This document shows positions 43,201 to 51,190 of a stretch of 64,000 nt of DNA, in pieces; the stretch's first letter is position 1; each line of letters begins with the position of its first letter. Origin of the DNA: Gracilaria domingensis (taxonomy: Eukaryota; Rhodophyta; Florideophyceae; Gracilariales; Gracilariaceae); assembly GCA_022539475.1 (NCBI GenBank), contig VCMS01000099.1, positions 1 through 64,000 of the forward strand, given 5' to 3'. Below the pieces are notes generated by a model. It was not told where the DNA came from and made no database searches. It saw only the letters and a program-made list of their open reading frames with translations. The position numbers and the translations under genes were made by a program.

Positions 43201-43455
43201 GTTCGGATGTTTGGACTGATGGTTTTGTGAAGCGTTGCACAGATTTGCAATGCGAGTCCATGCTTGAGTAAGGATTGCGGTTCTCTTGGATTGCGCTTGT
43301 TTTGCGGAATGAAAATGAGTGGTTGACCTTGCTGTCTTGGCTTCTCTCAAGTCCTTATATACACCTGCTAAGATAGAGAAGGGAATGTGGTCGAGGGTGA
43401 CAGGAGCAGACTGTTGTGCATTTAGGTTGGTGGAGGAAGTGAGATCATGGCTCAT
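40258..43455 (-). CDS. LIG4: DNA ligase IV
   Basis: 1065 aa, ATP-dependent ligase that seals double-strand breaks in non-homologous end joining with XRCC4. The N-terminal DNA-binding domain is at about 20-330. The nucleotidyltransferase motif I KLDGER has the adenylated Lys at 360. Motif III is DGEIMIWN. Motif IV/V is EGVIAKHPDRPYAL followed by IKLKPDY. An OB-fold part runs to about 740 (VSVTITAYELNRRVWALRFPRV). A basic, acidic linker (ETRGKRKRKN) that may be a nuclear signal comes next. Two C-terminal BRCT domains follow: BRCT1 around FEGVCCHVVAENQDEKEELE to RRRWVDES, and BRCT2 around NVFVPHTEVDVAGSKLLLEA to ITELWVEKCLEAG. The two-BRCT layout is specific to ligase IV. Somewhat longer than the human protein (911 aa). 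Single exon. Confidence 0.95.
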   Translation of the reverse strand: MSHDLTSSTNLNAQQSAPVTLDHIPFSILAGVYKDLREAKTARSTTHFHSAKQAQSKRTAILTQAWTRIANLCNASQNHQSKHPNTFVPAQLFPPTESIKLISLIVPTLDSHHAYMGMKETKLADTIIKSLDLVKDGDDAQWLKHYKEKAYRPERWKHDPDIVDGNLPSVLKALLSSRCPSNSSLTIGMVWNSLDILSQTARRKSHRIGRVFYNANQPDKATSQRQTDRLSEPDELRYESIRTLLTHGTAIEVAEVSRIILKELDIRVSEDTFLNWFHPAAKQHYTQMHDIQKLLEDCHDPKFEIGDPSVRVGNYASVMLTMRPSKRQLDVVCNNLRGNKGITASSTDAIDDSYFIMEPKLDGERMQLHKWRMKSEQGEVIQHQIRTFSRRGNDSSAMYAEALRKVVLSAVKAKDIILDGEIMIWNKRTETWLRFEDMREVTTFIAKKSVPEGLSYILKYMVFDVLYIVQEDRDGAQKAANMVMKLPLYQRRQLLNRIIQPKEEPFCRGVIAKVELVEMEKGQNETELIQALQRYERLGYEGVIAKHPDRPYALAERNINIAIKLKPDYFDGGIQDLDCLILGARFSDSHGHRVQRAGRLSSFLIGVRAADLKTSSNSKRDEEWVERMKKTKWIPVGSIGTGYADSQLAELQDKLKQDWKDFNLHDLPEHFERREYTQTLLSGVAKWIQPWNSVVVTITAYELNRRVWALRFPRVRRINWEKPYYDVPTFDHLKDLDDNKKPPMIASDENDVDEVPETRGKRKRKNVLESDEEDAVKRVKEEGHIVTGGRNARILISAAAGADVRNLERKSTAFEGVCCHVVAENQDEKEELEMKIHELGGTFSQTVSSDVDFVICSRATLPRIQMLKDSLSTKDGTKRTYSILRRRWVDESHGRLRRMVIDRSHVVRASEEVAADVYKVVDRFGDHWDKDADENSIARALDETEIWTRENPGYEDDSRIPQIEKSVSKLAQECKNIFSSINVFVPHTEVDVAGSKLLLEAFGAHIVSEIVADGTLVLVHSSLREEHRKRGDAPDTIITELWVEKCLEAGKVLNVLDTSGCSSAD

Positions 43456-43885
43456 ATCGGCAAGGGGAGATGAAGATCAGAGGAGTAGGGGGAAGATACA
43501 TGTGAGAAGTTACGGTCGAAGGGGGGCAGGGGAGGTTTGAGAAAAGCGCATGCAAGGTCGCGAAGGATGTTCGCCGAGGGGGATGAGGACAAGGCGGGAG
43601 AAAGGGTTGGAGACGAAAATGAACAGTTGAAGGAAAGTTGGTTAAATTTTGGGTTGCGACAGAGCTGTGTTTACAGAAGACGTTGCAAGAGGAAAAAGAG
43701 CTGGTGCTTGATGCTGAAGATGACGTTGCGCAACGGGCACGCTGTGTGAGCGAGATGCGAGGCGAACGCATGGCTCTTTGAAAAAGAACGAAGAGCAGCA
43801 TCGACGACATTAAAACCAGCATCAATAAACGCGGAGCAACACGCAACGGCTTTACGCAGCCCGGGCGCAGCCGCAAGCGACAGAT
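43456..43885. other. Spacer between LIG4 and eL29
   Basis: Both genes are on the minus strand, so this is the LIG4 promoter region and the eL29 3' region. No further gene is recognised. Confidence 0.5.
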
Positions 43886-44281
43886 TTATGCCGCAGCCTT
43901 CGCCTGGGCAGCCTTCTTGCGCGCCAGAATAGTACCGCGAAGCGCATACTTTTGGTTCTTCAGAAACTTGAGATCCATCTACATAGCACAGAAAGGCAAA
44001 GCGCGCAACAATGACGGAAAAGCACAGGTGAGCGACGCGTTTCGGAAGTGGACGAAGAAGAAGGAAATATCAACATACACCCTTCCGCGATGGAATTGGC
44101 TGCTTCTTGGGCTTCTTGATGCCATTTCGATGGTCTTTTTCATCGCAGGACGGCGCGGCGCGGGAGCGATGTCAGTGAGGCTGTGCGCGATGGAATGTGC
44201 GCGATGGAATGGATCGCGGAAAGCTGGGGACGTACTCTTGTAGCTCTGGTTGTGGGCTGTGTGATTCTTGGACTTGGCCAT
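43886..44281 (-). CDS. RPL29: Ribosomal protein eL29 (three exons)
   Basis: Small basic protein of the 60S subunit. Exons on the minus strand: 44236-44281, 44079-44134 and 43886-43978, with introns of 101 bp (44135-44235, GTACGT..AAAAAG) and 100 bp (43979-44078, GTATGT..ATGTAG). Joined, they give 64 residues. The first exon carries the family signature MAKSKNHTAHNQSYK. The second adds HRNGIKKPKKQ. The third adds DLKFLKNQKYALRG and an Ala/Lys-rich tail. This fits eL29 (about 60-75 residues in unicellular eukaryotes). Each exon alone is too short to stand out as an open frame. Splice phases 1 and 0 agree with the conserved protein. Confidence 0.9.
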
Positions 44282-44505
44282 GGTGAGCAGCAGGCAGGCA
44301 GACGATGGCGGGACCGGACGGCGGAAGCACTCGCAGCGGGTGCGGATGACGGATCGAAGGGGCCGCGCGCGCTCTACAGCGAAGAAGACGCCGCGCGGAC
44401 GCCGAGAGAGCGCAGCAGCACCCCCCCGACGGCGCCCGCCACGCGTCCACGTTGCGCACACTGCGGTGCACGTTTAAAAGCACCTGCATACGGAGTGTCG
44501 AGCAC

Positions 44506-44578
44506 AGCATCGTGGCGCAGTGGTTAGCGTGCTGGGCCCATAACCCAGCGGTCCTGGGATCGAAACCCAGCGATGCTA
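44506..44578 (+). tRNA. tRNA-iMet: Initiator tRNA-Met (CAT)
   Basis: 73-nt cloverleaf: acceptor stem AGCATCG / CGATGCT with discriminator A, anticodon stem GCTGGG / CCCAGC, and anticodon CAT. An A1:U72 pair, three G:C pairs closing the anticodon stem, and a T-loop with ATCGAAA instead of TTCGAAN are initiator hallmarks. No intron. A T-run (TTTTT, 44585-44589) just downstream fits Pol III termination. Confidence 0.93.
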
Positions 44579-44699
44579 GAGCCAATTTTTCGCTAAATCG
44601 TTTTTTCAGCAATGCGACTCGTTTTTTCAGCAATGCTAAAAATCGTCTTTTCCACTCGCGCGCCGCTGCGCGCCGCACACCTTCCGTCCGCGCGGTCAC

Positions 44700-44941
44700 C
44701 AGCGCGCGTTCCGCGGTGACGTCCAATCGGCCGGCGCCAAACGCGCCACGGCGCGCCATCTCAAGCAATCCGCGCGTGGCGGCACGTGCCGCGCCGCCGC
44801 GTCGGCGCGTCGCGCATAAAAGCCGCGCGCGCTCGCGCCCGCACCGCCGCCGTCGCCCAGCGCCAAAACAAACGCTCCGACGCCCGCGCCGCGCGCTGCC
44901 AACGCTCGCGCCGCCCTCCTCGATTGCCGCTGCCGCCTGCC
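44700..44941. promoter_or_regulatory. GC-rich promoter island of CCT gene 2
   Basis: CpG-rich, with GGCGCCAAAC (44732-44741, an E2F-like TTTGGCGCC in reverse) and GGCGCGCCA. The same kind of motif occurs in the island before the first CCT gene. Function inferred only from position and repetition. Confidence 0.35.
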
Positions 44942-45077
44942 ATGGCGCTCTACGCCCATCCGCGCTCCGCGCTGCCCACCGCGCAGGACATGGAGCTCGC
45001 GTCCGCGCTGGTGAGCATGAAGACGGGCTACGTCTTCTACGCCCCGCTCACGCATCCAGATTCCACCGCATCGCACC

Positions 45078-45129
<52 letters not shown>

Positions 45130-45380
45130 CTCCGTCGTCGTCCGGGCCGTTGCGGCAGTTCCTGGGGCGCGCAGCGGGCGCGCCGCCTTGCTGCCGCCCG
45201 TCAAGTACGACGCGGAGAGAAGACGCGACGCGATTGAACGGTATCGACGGAAGCGCCAGCGACGATGTGCCTCGCGGGCCACCTCCATCCGCTACCAGAT
45301 TCGGAAGAAGCTGGCCGACACGCGGCCGCGGTTTCGCGGCCGCTTCTTCAAGATGGCTGACGACGCGCGCGAAGGGGCAC

Positions 45381-45413
<33 letters not shown>

Positions 45414-45496
45414 CCGTCGCCGCCTCTGCCACGCCCGCCTCCTCTTCCGCCGCCTCCGCCACCACCGCCTCTGCGTCATCGTCATCATCGGCGTGA
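44942..45496 (+). CDS. CCT-domain protein 2
   Basis: 184 aa from ATG 44942 (CATGGCGCTC); the frame is open further upstream but that part is GC-rich promoter-like. Order: a short N-terminus with MELASALVSMKTG, a run of about 18 prolines from a CCG repeat (45075-45130), then the CCT motif RRDAIERYRRKRQRR, YQIRKKLADTRPRFRGRFF (about residues 93-138). The C-terminus is Ala/Thr/Ser-rich, from GCC/TCC repeats. Like the other CCT gene it has no B-box or receiver domain. The arrangement RKKLADTRPRFRGRF matches the family core (RK.LAE.RPR..GRF). Homopolymer tracts are likely variable in length. Probably a nuclear regulator. Partner or target unknown. Confidence 0.85.
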
Positions 45497-45722
45497 GAGC
45501 CGCAAATCGGCCCCGTTAGTGGCTGCGATTTTGTAGACAAGCGTGTGATTTTACTGTACATATAAAATAGCAAACAACAGCCAACAGAAGCGACGCGCCG
45601 TTTCGTCAACCGTTTCCCGCCAAACGCGCCGCGTCGTCGAAAAGCGCAGATATTTTGTGGTGACGCGTTTGCGAAATCCGCGCGTTCCCCCGCCGCCGCC
45701 GCATGGCGCCCGGCGCGCAGAC

Positions 45723-48515
45723 TCACGGCTGCAAATCGTCGTCCAGATACGCGCCGTTGCGGCGCCACAGCCACGCCTGCCCCGCGGGCGGCGCCGCGTC
45801 CGCCCCGAACCGCTGTCCAAACAGCCTCCGCTTCGCCCGCGATCGGTACTCATCCCTCACCCTTCGTTTCAACAATATCTCAATTCCTTCTTTCACCGCC
45901 TCTCTTGCGCGCTCGTACACCAGTCGTTCCACGTGCTTGTCCGTCAGGCATTCTTCCGGCACGTCAATCGCTCGTCCGAACCGATAGTACGTGCGATCCG
46001 CTCCCGTTGGAATGGGCAAGGGCGGCACCATTGGCCTGGATTCGCCGCTGTCACCGCGCCACGACCGCACAGAATCCGCCGCGAAGCTCCAGTCCATTGG
46101 TCTTCCCGCCAACCTGCTGCCCGTGTCAATCACCGTCTTCAGCTGAGACGCGCTTAGAAACGGCATGTACGAGTCCTCTACGCCCACGGAAGACAGCGGG
46201 ATGATTTGCGCCCCAAACAACGCGCAGCTGCGAACAAATTCCGGCTCTGGTGGCCAGAAAAGTTCATACTTTCTCCCGCGTGGATCTTTCAGAGCTTCGG
46301 TCGCCCCGCCCGGGAACATCATCGACCACTTGCCCAGGGACAAGTTCTGCACTAGCGAGTTGGGGCTGATTGCCGTCACCCCAAACTTCTTGAGGCTCTC
46401 AATGTCCGCGCTTGGCACCATCGGGAAGTTCATGGTCCCGGACTTGAATAGGTAAGGGTGCGCTAACGCCCTGATTAGAACCCCTCTCGACGTCAAGATG
46501 CGTTTCACAGGATGAGCTGCATCCAGCCACCCCATCAGTGAGTGGTTGCCGACGAACAGCACCGGCCGTTCTGGGTCATATTCAGGCAGATTCTCCTCTC
46601 CAATGAACACCGGTGAGAACTCGCGCGTGCTCGCTTCTACGTAGTCAAGTATCGCTCGCATCTCCTGTCGAGAAAAGCTGTCCCGTGCTTGCGGAGCACG
46701 GGAGCTGAATCGTTTGCGACATGCTGCGCGACGCCTGAGCACGCCTTCACTGGCTTTTGGAGGCGAGCCATTTGTCAAACTTTCCTTCACGTTATGCAAC
46801 GGACGAAGAAAAGCCGCGAGATTAAATCTTGGATCCATTGCTGCCGCATGGCCCCCGTAGGGCAACACCATGGTATATAACCCAGGAATGAGCCGCTCCA
46901 ATCTGTTCACTTCTGAGAAACTTGGAAGAAGATTGTCATTCACTGACGCTATCACTGCCAGTTTTGTCCCGCTTTCGGGGCTCGACAGTGCTTGGTACTG
47001 CTCGTGCGATAGATAGAAGCTGTTCAGCATATCGAGACGCCACCGAACTGTGTGGGGAGGTAGAATGTCCGCCACCGAATCAAGACTTGACAGTAATTTT
47101 TGAAGACGTTGTGCCAGTTCTGGCTCAAAGTTCGAGCTGACGGAATCAACATCTATCAGGAACGGAAATAGAGCAAACGGCAAGAGGTTCCTGTAAAGCT
47201 CGTCAGATAGGCCGAAGGAAAGCAGCGTATCCCACAGACTACGGGTTGAAGAGCGCGAGTAGCTGGTAGCAGGGTTTAGCATCACCACCAGCTCCAAGTT
47301 CAGCGATGGCAGCTGCTTCGCACGTGTTTCATGATTTTGACTTGCGCACACAAGCGACAACATGCCTCCCATGCTTTCTCCGAAAAGGCACACAGCATCA
47401 GAACCTGCGTCGTCGCGGATGACTTTCAGAATACTTGATACCAACTCAGGCACTGTCTGACGATTATCTGCAGGAATGACAATTCCTGATACATCATAAA
47501 TACCTTCTTTCTCAAAAGCGTTCAACTGGCTTACTATACCTTTTCCATTGCCATCGATACCAGGGACATAGTAGAGCTTCTTCTGATAAAAAGTGCGAGG
47601 TTTCTCAGACAAACGAACCAAATGCGCAGCAACCTTCTCCTCGGTTTGCTGAAGTCGATCTATGGCAGGTTCGACATGCTCGGGAATCTGGCTATAGGGT
47701 GAATAAATCTCATCTTCGGGCCGACCAAACCGCTCATTCGGGTTGGGTCGATCCAGAAGATGAGGTCGTTGCACAGCAGACAGACCAAACGCTCCTAATG
47801 GCCCAACATCTATCTTAATCTTCCGCAGCACATTATCTACGTACGTCTCATCCACGCCATGAAATTCTGCGCCGAAAATGGCAGTCTGGACGTACCGTCG
47901 AGACGGACGCGAAATAGACGTGGCGAGCCGTGTAAACGGCGGCGGCTGAAACACGATAGTCCGCGCCTTCACTTGCGTGCCGTCCGCTAGTATACAAGTG
48001 ACATGTTGCACGCGGGCAAGCGTTGGAAAAGGAGGCGGCAAAAAGCCCTCTGAACGCGCGACGGACCTGAATTCTTCCGCCGATATCCAGTGTAAAACAC
48101 CGTGTACGCCCGACTCATTTCGATGATCAGGCCGGACGTTTGCGAACACAGGCTCACTGGGAAAGCCTGGTACGTCGAACGAAAGGGTGTATCGCGGGAG
48201 GCGCGCGGGCTTCGAAGAAAGTGATCGGAGGCGACGGGCGCGTGTTGCGGAGCGGGGTCCGAGGACGTTCGGATTCATGTTGGAGAAGTAGGCAAAGTAC
48301 GGTAGGGGGGATTTGGGCGGCAGATTAACTTGACGTGGGATTTCATTTCTCAGGGGACCTTGTGATGGGGGTGGCTGTTGACGGGCTGTGCGGATGGGTT
48401 GGGTGGTTGCTGAGGGCGGAAGAAAGGATGCGGTACGGCGGCTTGTTCGGTGGGCGCCGGAGCGTCGGGGAAGGGGAGTTGGTGCTGTGAAGGCAGGCGA
48501 TGGTGGGCTATCCAT
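45723..48515 (-). CDS. Phytyl ester synthase-type esterase/acyltransferase fused to a GGCT-like domain
   Basis: 930 aa. Residues 1-70 are Ser/Pro/Arg/Thr-rich, plausibly a plastid transit peptide. Residues 71 to about 230 look like a gamma-glutamylcyclotransferase-like (GGCT/AIG2) fold: YFAYFSNMNP (usually YGSNM), ARLPRYTLSFDVPGFPSEPVFANV, VHGVLHWISAEEF and a conserved SEG with Glu156. From about 310 it matches plant phytyl ester synthases. The alpha/beta-hydrolase part is YVPGIDGNGKG, nucleophile elbow LFGESMGG (Ser381), Asp527 and GGH (His556). The acyltransferase part is FVGNHSLMGWLD (about 655-665), PMVPSADIESLKKFG and MFPGGATEALKDP. PES enzymes esterify phytol or diacylglycerol with fatty acids in plastids, for example during chlorophyll breakdown. 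The GGCT Gly to Phe change may matter for activity. Single exon. Confidence 0.8.
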   Translation of the reverse strand: MDSPPSPAFTAPTPLPRRSGAHRTSRRTASFLPPSATTQPIRTARQQPPPSQGPLRNEIPRQVNLPPKSPLPYFAYFSNMNPNVLGPRSATRARRLRSLSSKPARLPRYTLSFDVPGFPSEPVFANVRPDHRNESGVHGVLHWISAEEFRSVARSEGFLPPPFPTLARVQHVTCILADGTQVKARTIVFQPPPFTRLATSISRPSRRYVQTAIFGAEFHGVDETYVDNVLRKIKIDVGPLGAFGLSAVQRPHLLDRPNPNERFGRPEDEIYSPYSQIPEHVEPAIDRLQQTEEKVAAHLVRLSEKPRTFYQKKLYYVPGIDGNGKGIVSQLNAFEKEGIYDVSGIVIPADNRQTVPELVSSILKVIRDDAGSDAVCLFGESMGGMLSLVCASQNHETRAKQLPSLNLELVVMLNPATSYSRSSTRSLWDTLLSFGLSDELYRNLLPFALFPFLIDVDSVSSNFEPELAQRLQKLLSSLDSVADILPPHTVRWRLDMLNSFYLSHEQYQALSSPESGTKLAVIASVNDNLLPSFSEVNRLERLIPGLYTMVLPYGGHAAAMDPRFNLAAFLRPLHNVKESLTNGSPPKASEGVLRRRAACRKRFSSRAPQARDSFSRQEMRAILDYVEASTREFSPVFIGEENLPEYDPERPVLFVGNHSLMGWLDAAHPVKRILTSRGVLIRALAHPYLFKSGTMNFPMVPSADIESLKKFGVTAISPNSLVQNLSLGKWSMMFPGGATEALKDPRGRKYELFWPPEPEFVRSCALFGAQIIPLSSVGVEDSYMPFLSASQLKTVIDTGSRLAGRPMDWSFAADSVRSWRGDSGESRPMVPPLPIPTGADRTYYRFGRAIDVPEECLTDKHVERLVYERAREAVKEGIEILLKRRVRDEYRSRAKRRLFGQRFGADAAPPAGQAWLWRRNGAYLDDDLQP

Positions 48516-49670
48516 TGCATGTATCTACTGAAGCAATTGTCGACGATGGCCCGCACTGGAAATCTCGAGGAGACTGTTGTGAACGCGAGTTGCTGTTGTT
48601 GCTGAAGCTCAGCGCGAGCAGTGCTCTGTCCGGTTCACCAATGTATTCCCCGCAGTGAGGTGGTGGCGGCATCCACCCGCCTGCGGTGCATATGCTGCTC
48701 GTCAGATACTACCGAAGGTAACTGCGCCAATGGGCGGCCTCCTTCGTCGGTTGACGCCCATTCCGAGACTCGCCAAGTGTGAAACTACAGTGATGTTAGT
48801 AACATCATGTTACTAGTGAGTCGGGTCAGAATGACCAATCGTTTTGCATGAGATTTTGTGTTCTCTTTTCCACGTGGGACTGGTGCTCATCTGCATCTTT
48901 TGCTCCGAAGCCGTGCTTCCCGACGGCGATGCTTTTGCATTTTGGGTTTCATGTCATGGAAGACGGATGTGAGTGACAATCTTCTGCCGATCGTACGCGA
49001 TGTCAACGTAATACATCCGCCTACCGCTTGCGGTCTTCAAACTGTCTGACTGCCCTAGTGAATATGAAGCAATATTTGTCTGACTTCGATCGTCATAGGA
49101 AAACTCGGCCACAAGTGTCATGTTTTAAACACTGGCAGTCCCAGGGGATGGTTGAGTCAAAAGGAAATATTGTGCATCTCTTTCAAGAAGGAACACACTC
49201 GTAACGAGTGTGTGCTTCTTGACGCTTGAGACGTGTTTCAAATTGCACCAAAGAACATGCCCGAATCTTGACGCTTTCCGCAGCTTAGCACAGCGCAGCA
49301 AAACTCAACAAGAAAAGAATGCTTCCAAGCATGCGCTCAATCCCCGCAGTCTTCGCAGAGCAATCTCTATTCTGACTCGATCACTATGTTAGCTGCCTAG
49401 CTAATGAAGTCAGCCCTGGCTGAAATGCCATACTCTACTCACATGTTGATAATTTAACCCTCTCCATGGGTCTATCCACAGAGTTATGATGACTGCTCCA
49501 ATCCATGTTGAATCATTATCAATCTCCAAGACACCGATTGGGTTCTTCGGCGATGCGGAACATGAGAGTACGCCCTTTTGGGACTTCTCGTCACGTCTAC
49601 ACTTCTCCATCGCCAACAGCTACATCCCATGAAACAAAACACGCTCTCGTAAGCAAAGTTTAAATATTCA
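48516..49670. other. Intergenic, with foldback repeat
   Basis: Divergent spacer between the PES fusion (minus) and bZIP (plus). No gene is recognised. It holds the hairpin at 49183-49222. Confidence 0.45.
49183..49222. repeat. Foldback inverted repeat, ~19-bp arms
   Basis: TCAAGAAG followed by ACACACTCGT (arm 49183-49202) pairs with 49204-49222 (ACGAGTGTG..CTTCTTGA), with one indel and almost no loop. Confidence 0.85.
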
Positions 49671-49730
49671 TTGGTTACTCTCCTCTACAACCCCTTAAAA
49701 TGTATTGCAACTCTCCACCGACTTCGCAAG

Positions 49731-49738
49731 TATATAAG
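49731..49738 (+). promoter_or_regulatory. TATA-like element of bZIP gene
   Basis: TATATAAG, about 130 bp before the bZIP start. With a normal spacing, transcription would begin near 49760. Confidence 0.5.
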
Positions 49739-49757
49739 CGAGATGGACATCGCCCGT

Positions 49758-49865
49758 ATGTCGACTTCGATGCTCCTCAGTTCACATCCACCGCTCCGAA
49801 CTAACGCAACTAAGCAACCTGTTGATAAAGCCGAGAAGCTCGCGAGGATTAGAAACAAACAATGA
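49758..49865 (+). CDS. Upstream ORF overlapping the bZIP start (ATGA)
   Basis: The open frame runs to TGA at 49863-49865, while the bZIP ATG is at 49862-49864, so the sequence ATGA is shared. Candidate starts are ATG 49743, 49758 and 49770. Given the TATA position, 49758 or 49770 is more likely to be transcribed (35 or 31 codons). Ends in KAEKLARIRNKQ. Peptide function unknown. Upstream ORFs ahead of bZIP genes often control translation (yeast GCN4, plant S1 bZIPs), which is the suggested role. Confidence 0.4.
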   Translation: MSTSMLLSSHPPLRTNATKQPVDKAEKLARIRNKQ

Positions 49866-51190
49866 GCAATCCGAATAACTTCTTCAACTTTGAATCTTCT
49901 TCAGACTCTCCATCTGAGCTGCCGAACCAGATACTATTAGAATTCTTAAACAACTCCTCGGCGCAAGATGGGCAGCTCGTCGATGCTCCTAACTCCGGGT
50001 CTGGGAATGGTCCACTATTGACGATACCTGTGGAACAGCTGGGCTTCCTTCCTGCTCATCGTCCAACCCCCCCGCCACCTGGACTGGACGCTTCTGATGA
50101 CTTTCTTGAGATGTTGAAGGCGAACGCCTGCCAAATAGGCGAGGCTCACGTCCATGGCGCTGAAGGTGTTGAAGGCAATGATGTCGCCTCCACCACGCCG
50201 TTGCTCATCCGTACTATATCTGATGTGACAATGGACAGGCTACATCGCACTCCTTTTACGAATGTAGCAAACAATGAAGCCAACGAACCCATGTCGGTTC
50301 CGAACGCGTTTGCCGCCAATGGGCAGCAAGATCCTGCCCCATCCAACATCAGCGCCATCCAGATGGTGCACAAAGGAAAGTTGATGCCTCCTCCTCCGCT
50401 TCAGCAAGCACTCAATACCCCGCAATGTGGAACAGAAAACATATCGGCCGCACCGCCGAATGGTCTCGTGGTTCCAGGAGCCAGAATTTTCTCACTTCCC
50501 CACAAACCTGGTCATGTTCAAAGCGGCCATGAAACAAAACCTGTGGAAGTGCAGGTGTTACAGCCAGCGGAGCAACGAACGCCGCAACCAGTTGCCAAGC
50601 CGCATGTGGCCGTTCAGAGATCAGTTGCCGCTCCCCTCCCTCCGTCCGGACGTCCAAGTGGAACATTGCAGACAGCAAGGAAAAGCGACGAAGATATGCA
50701 TGTTCATGGAATGCCTGGGAAGGGAGCACGGGGAGGGGCTGTGGTTCGTCGGGTATTGAAGCGAATGGCAAAGAGGAATTCTGATGTTCCAGCTGTGCTC
50801 TCTCGAATTCGTGAGGAGCAAGCAAAGCAAGATTCCGTCAATGAGAGACCAGAGCTTGAGTCTGAAGAGAAAAGGGGGAAAAAGAGGAAGATTGAGGATG
50901 CGGAAAGCGAAGAAGAGCTCAAAAAGCTAAGAAGGGTTCGCAACAGGGAGAGCGTGGAGAAGTGCCGGGCAAAGCAGAGGATGCGGCTGGAGAAATTGGA
51001 GGAGGAGGATAAGGCGCTGAGATCCGAATGTCAGCTCATGCTTCAGATGGCTGAAGCCTTCCAGGAGAAGTGGAAGCAGGTTGCAGAAGAGTACCAGAAA
51101 ATCTGCGGCAAAGAGGCAGGTGAATGTCCAATCGCCATCCCACCGGACATGAAACTCCCCGAGGTTGCAACATTGTCTGCGGGAGATTGA
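49862..51190 (+). CDS. bZIP transcription factor
   Basis: 442 aa. Residues 1-330 are low-complexity with Pro/Gln/Asn-rich stretches, typical of activation regions. An acidic Lys/Glu segment (SEEKRGKKRKIEDAESEEE) precedes the DNA-binding part. The basic region is RRVRNRESVEKCRAKQRMR (about 355-375), with the invariant Asn and Arg (N-x7-R: NRESVEKCR). The zipper follows: LEKLEEEDKALRSECQLML. Expected to bind ACGT-core sites as a dimer in the nucleus. The start is set by ATG after an upstream ORF whose stop overlaps it (ATGA). It is convergent with the photolyase gene. Target genes unknown. An ACGT-rich cluster exists upstream of the ankyrin gene. Single exon. Confidence 0.9.
   Translation: MSNPNNFFNFESSSDSPSELPNQILLEFLNNSSAQDGQLVDAPNSGSGNGPLLTIPVEQLGFLPAHRPTPPPPGLDASDDFLEMLKANACQIGEAHVHGAEGVEGNDVASTTPLLIRTISDVTMDRLHRTPFTNVANNEANEPMSVPNAFAANGQQDPAPSNISAIQMVHKGKLMPPPPLQQALNTPQCGTENISAAPPNGLVVPGARIFSLPHKPGHVQSGHETKPVEVQVLQPAEQRTPQPVAKPHVAVQRSVAAPLPPSGRPSGTLQTARKSDEDMHVHGMPGKGARGGAVVRRVLKRMAKRNSDVPAVLSRIREEQAKQDSVNERPELESEEKRGKKRKIEDAESEEELKKLRRVRNRESVEKCRAKQRMRLEKLEEEDKALRSECQLMLQMAEAFQEKWKQVAEEYQKICGKEAGECPIAIPPDMKLPEVATLSAGD

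Noticed and set aside
44786-44941. Longer N-terminus for CCT gene 2 (start at 44786)
   Set aside because: The extra 52 codons are Arg/Ala-rich and lie in the GC-rich promoter; ATG 44942 begins sequence that looks coding.
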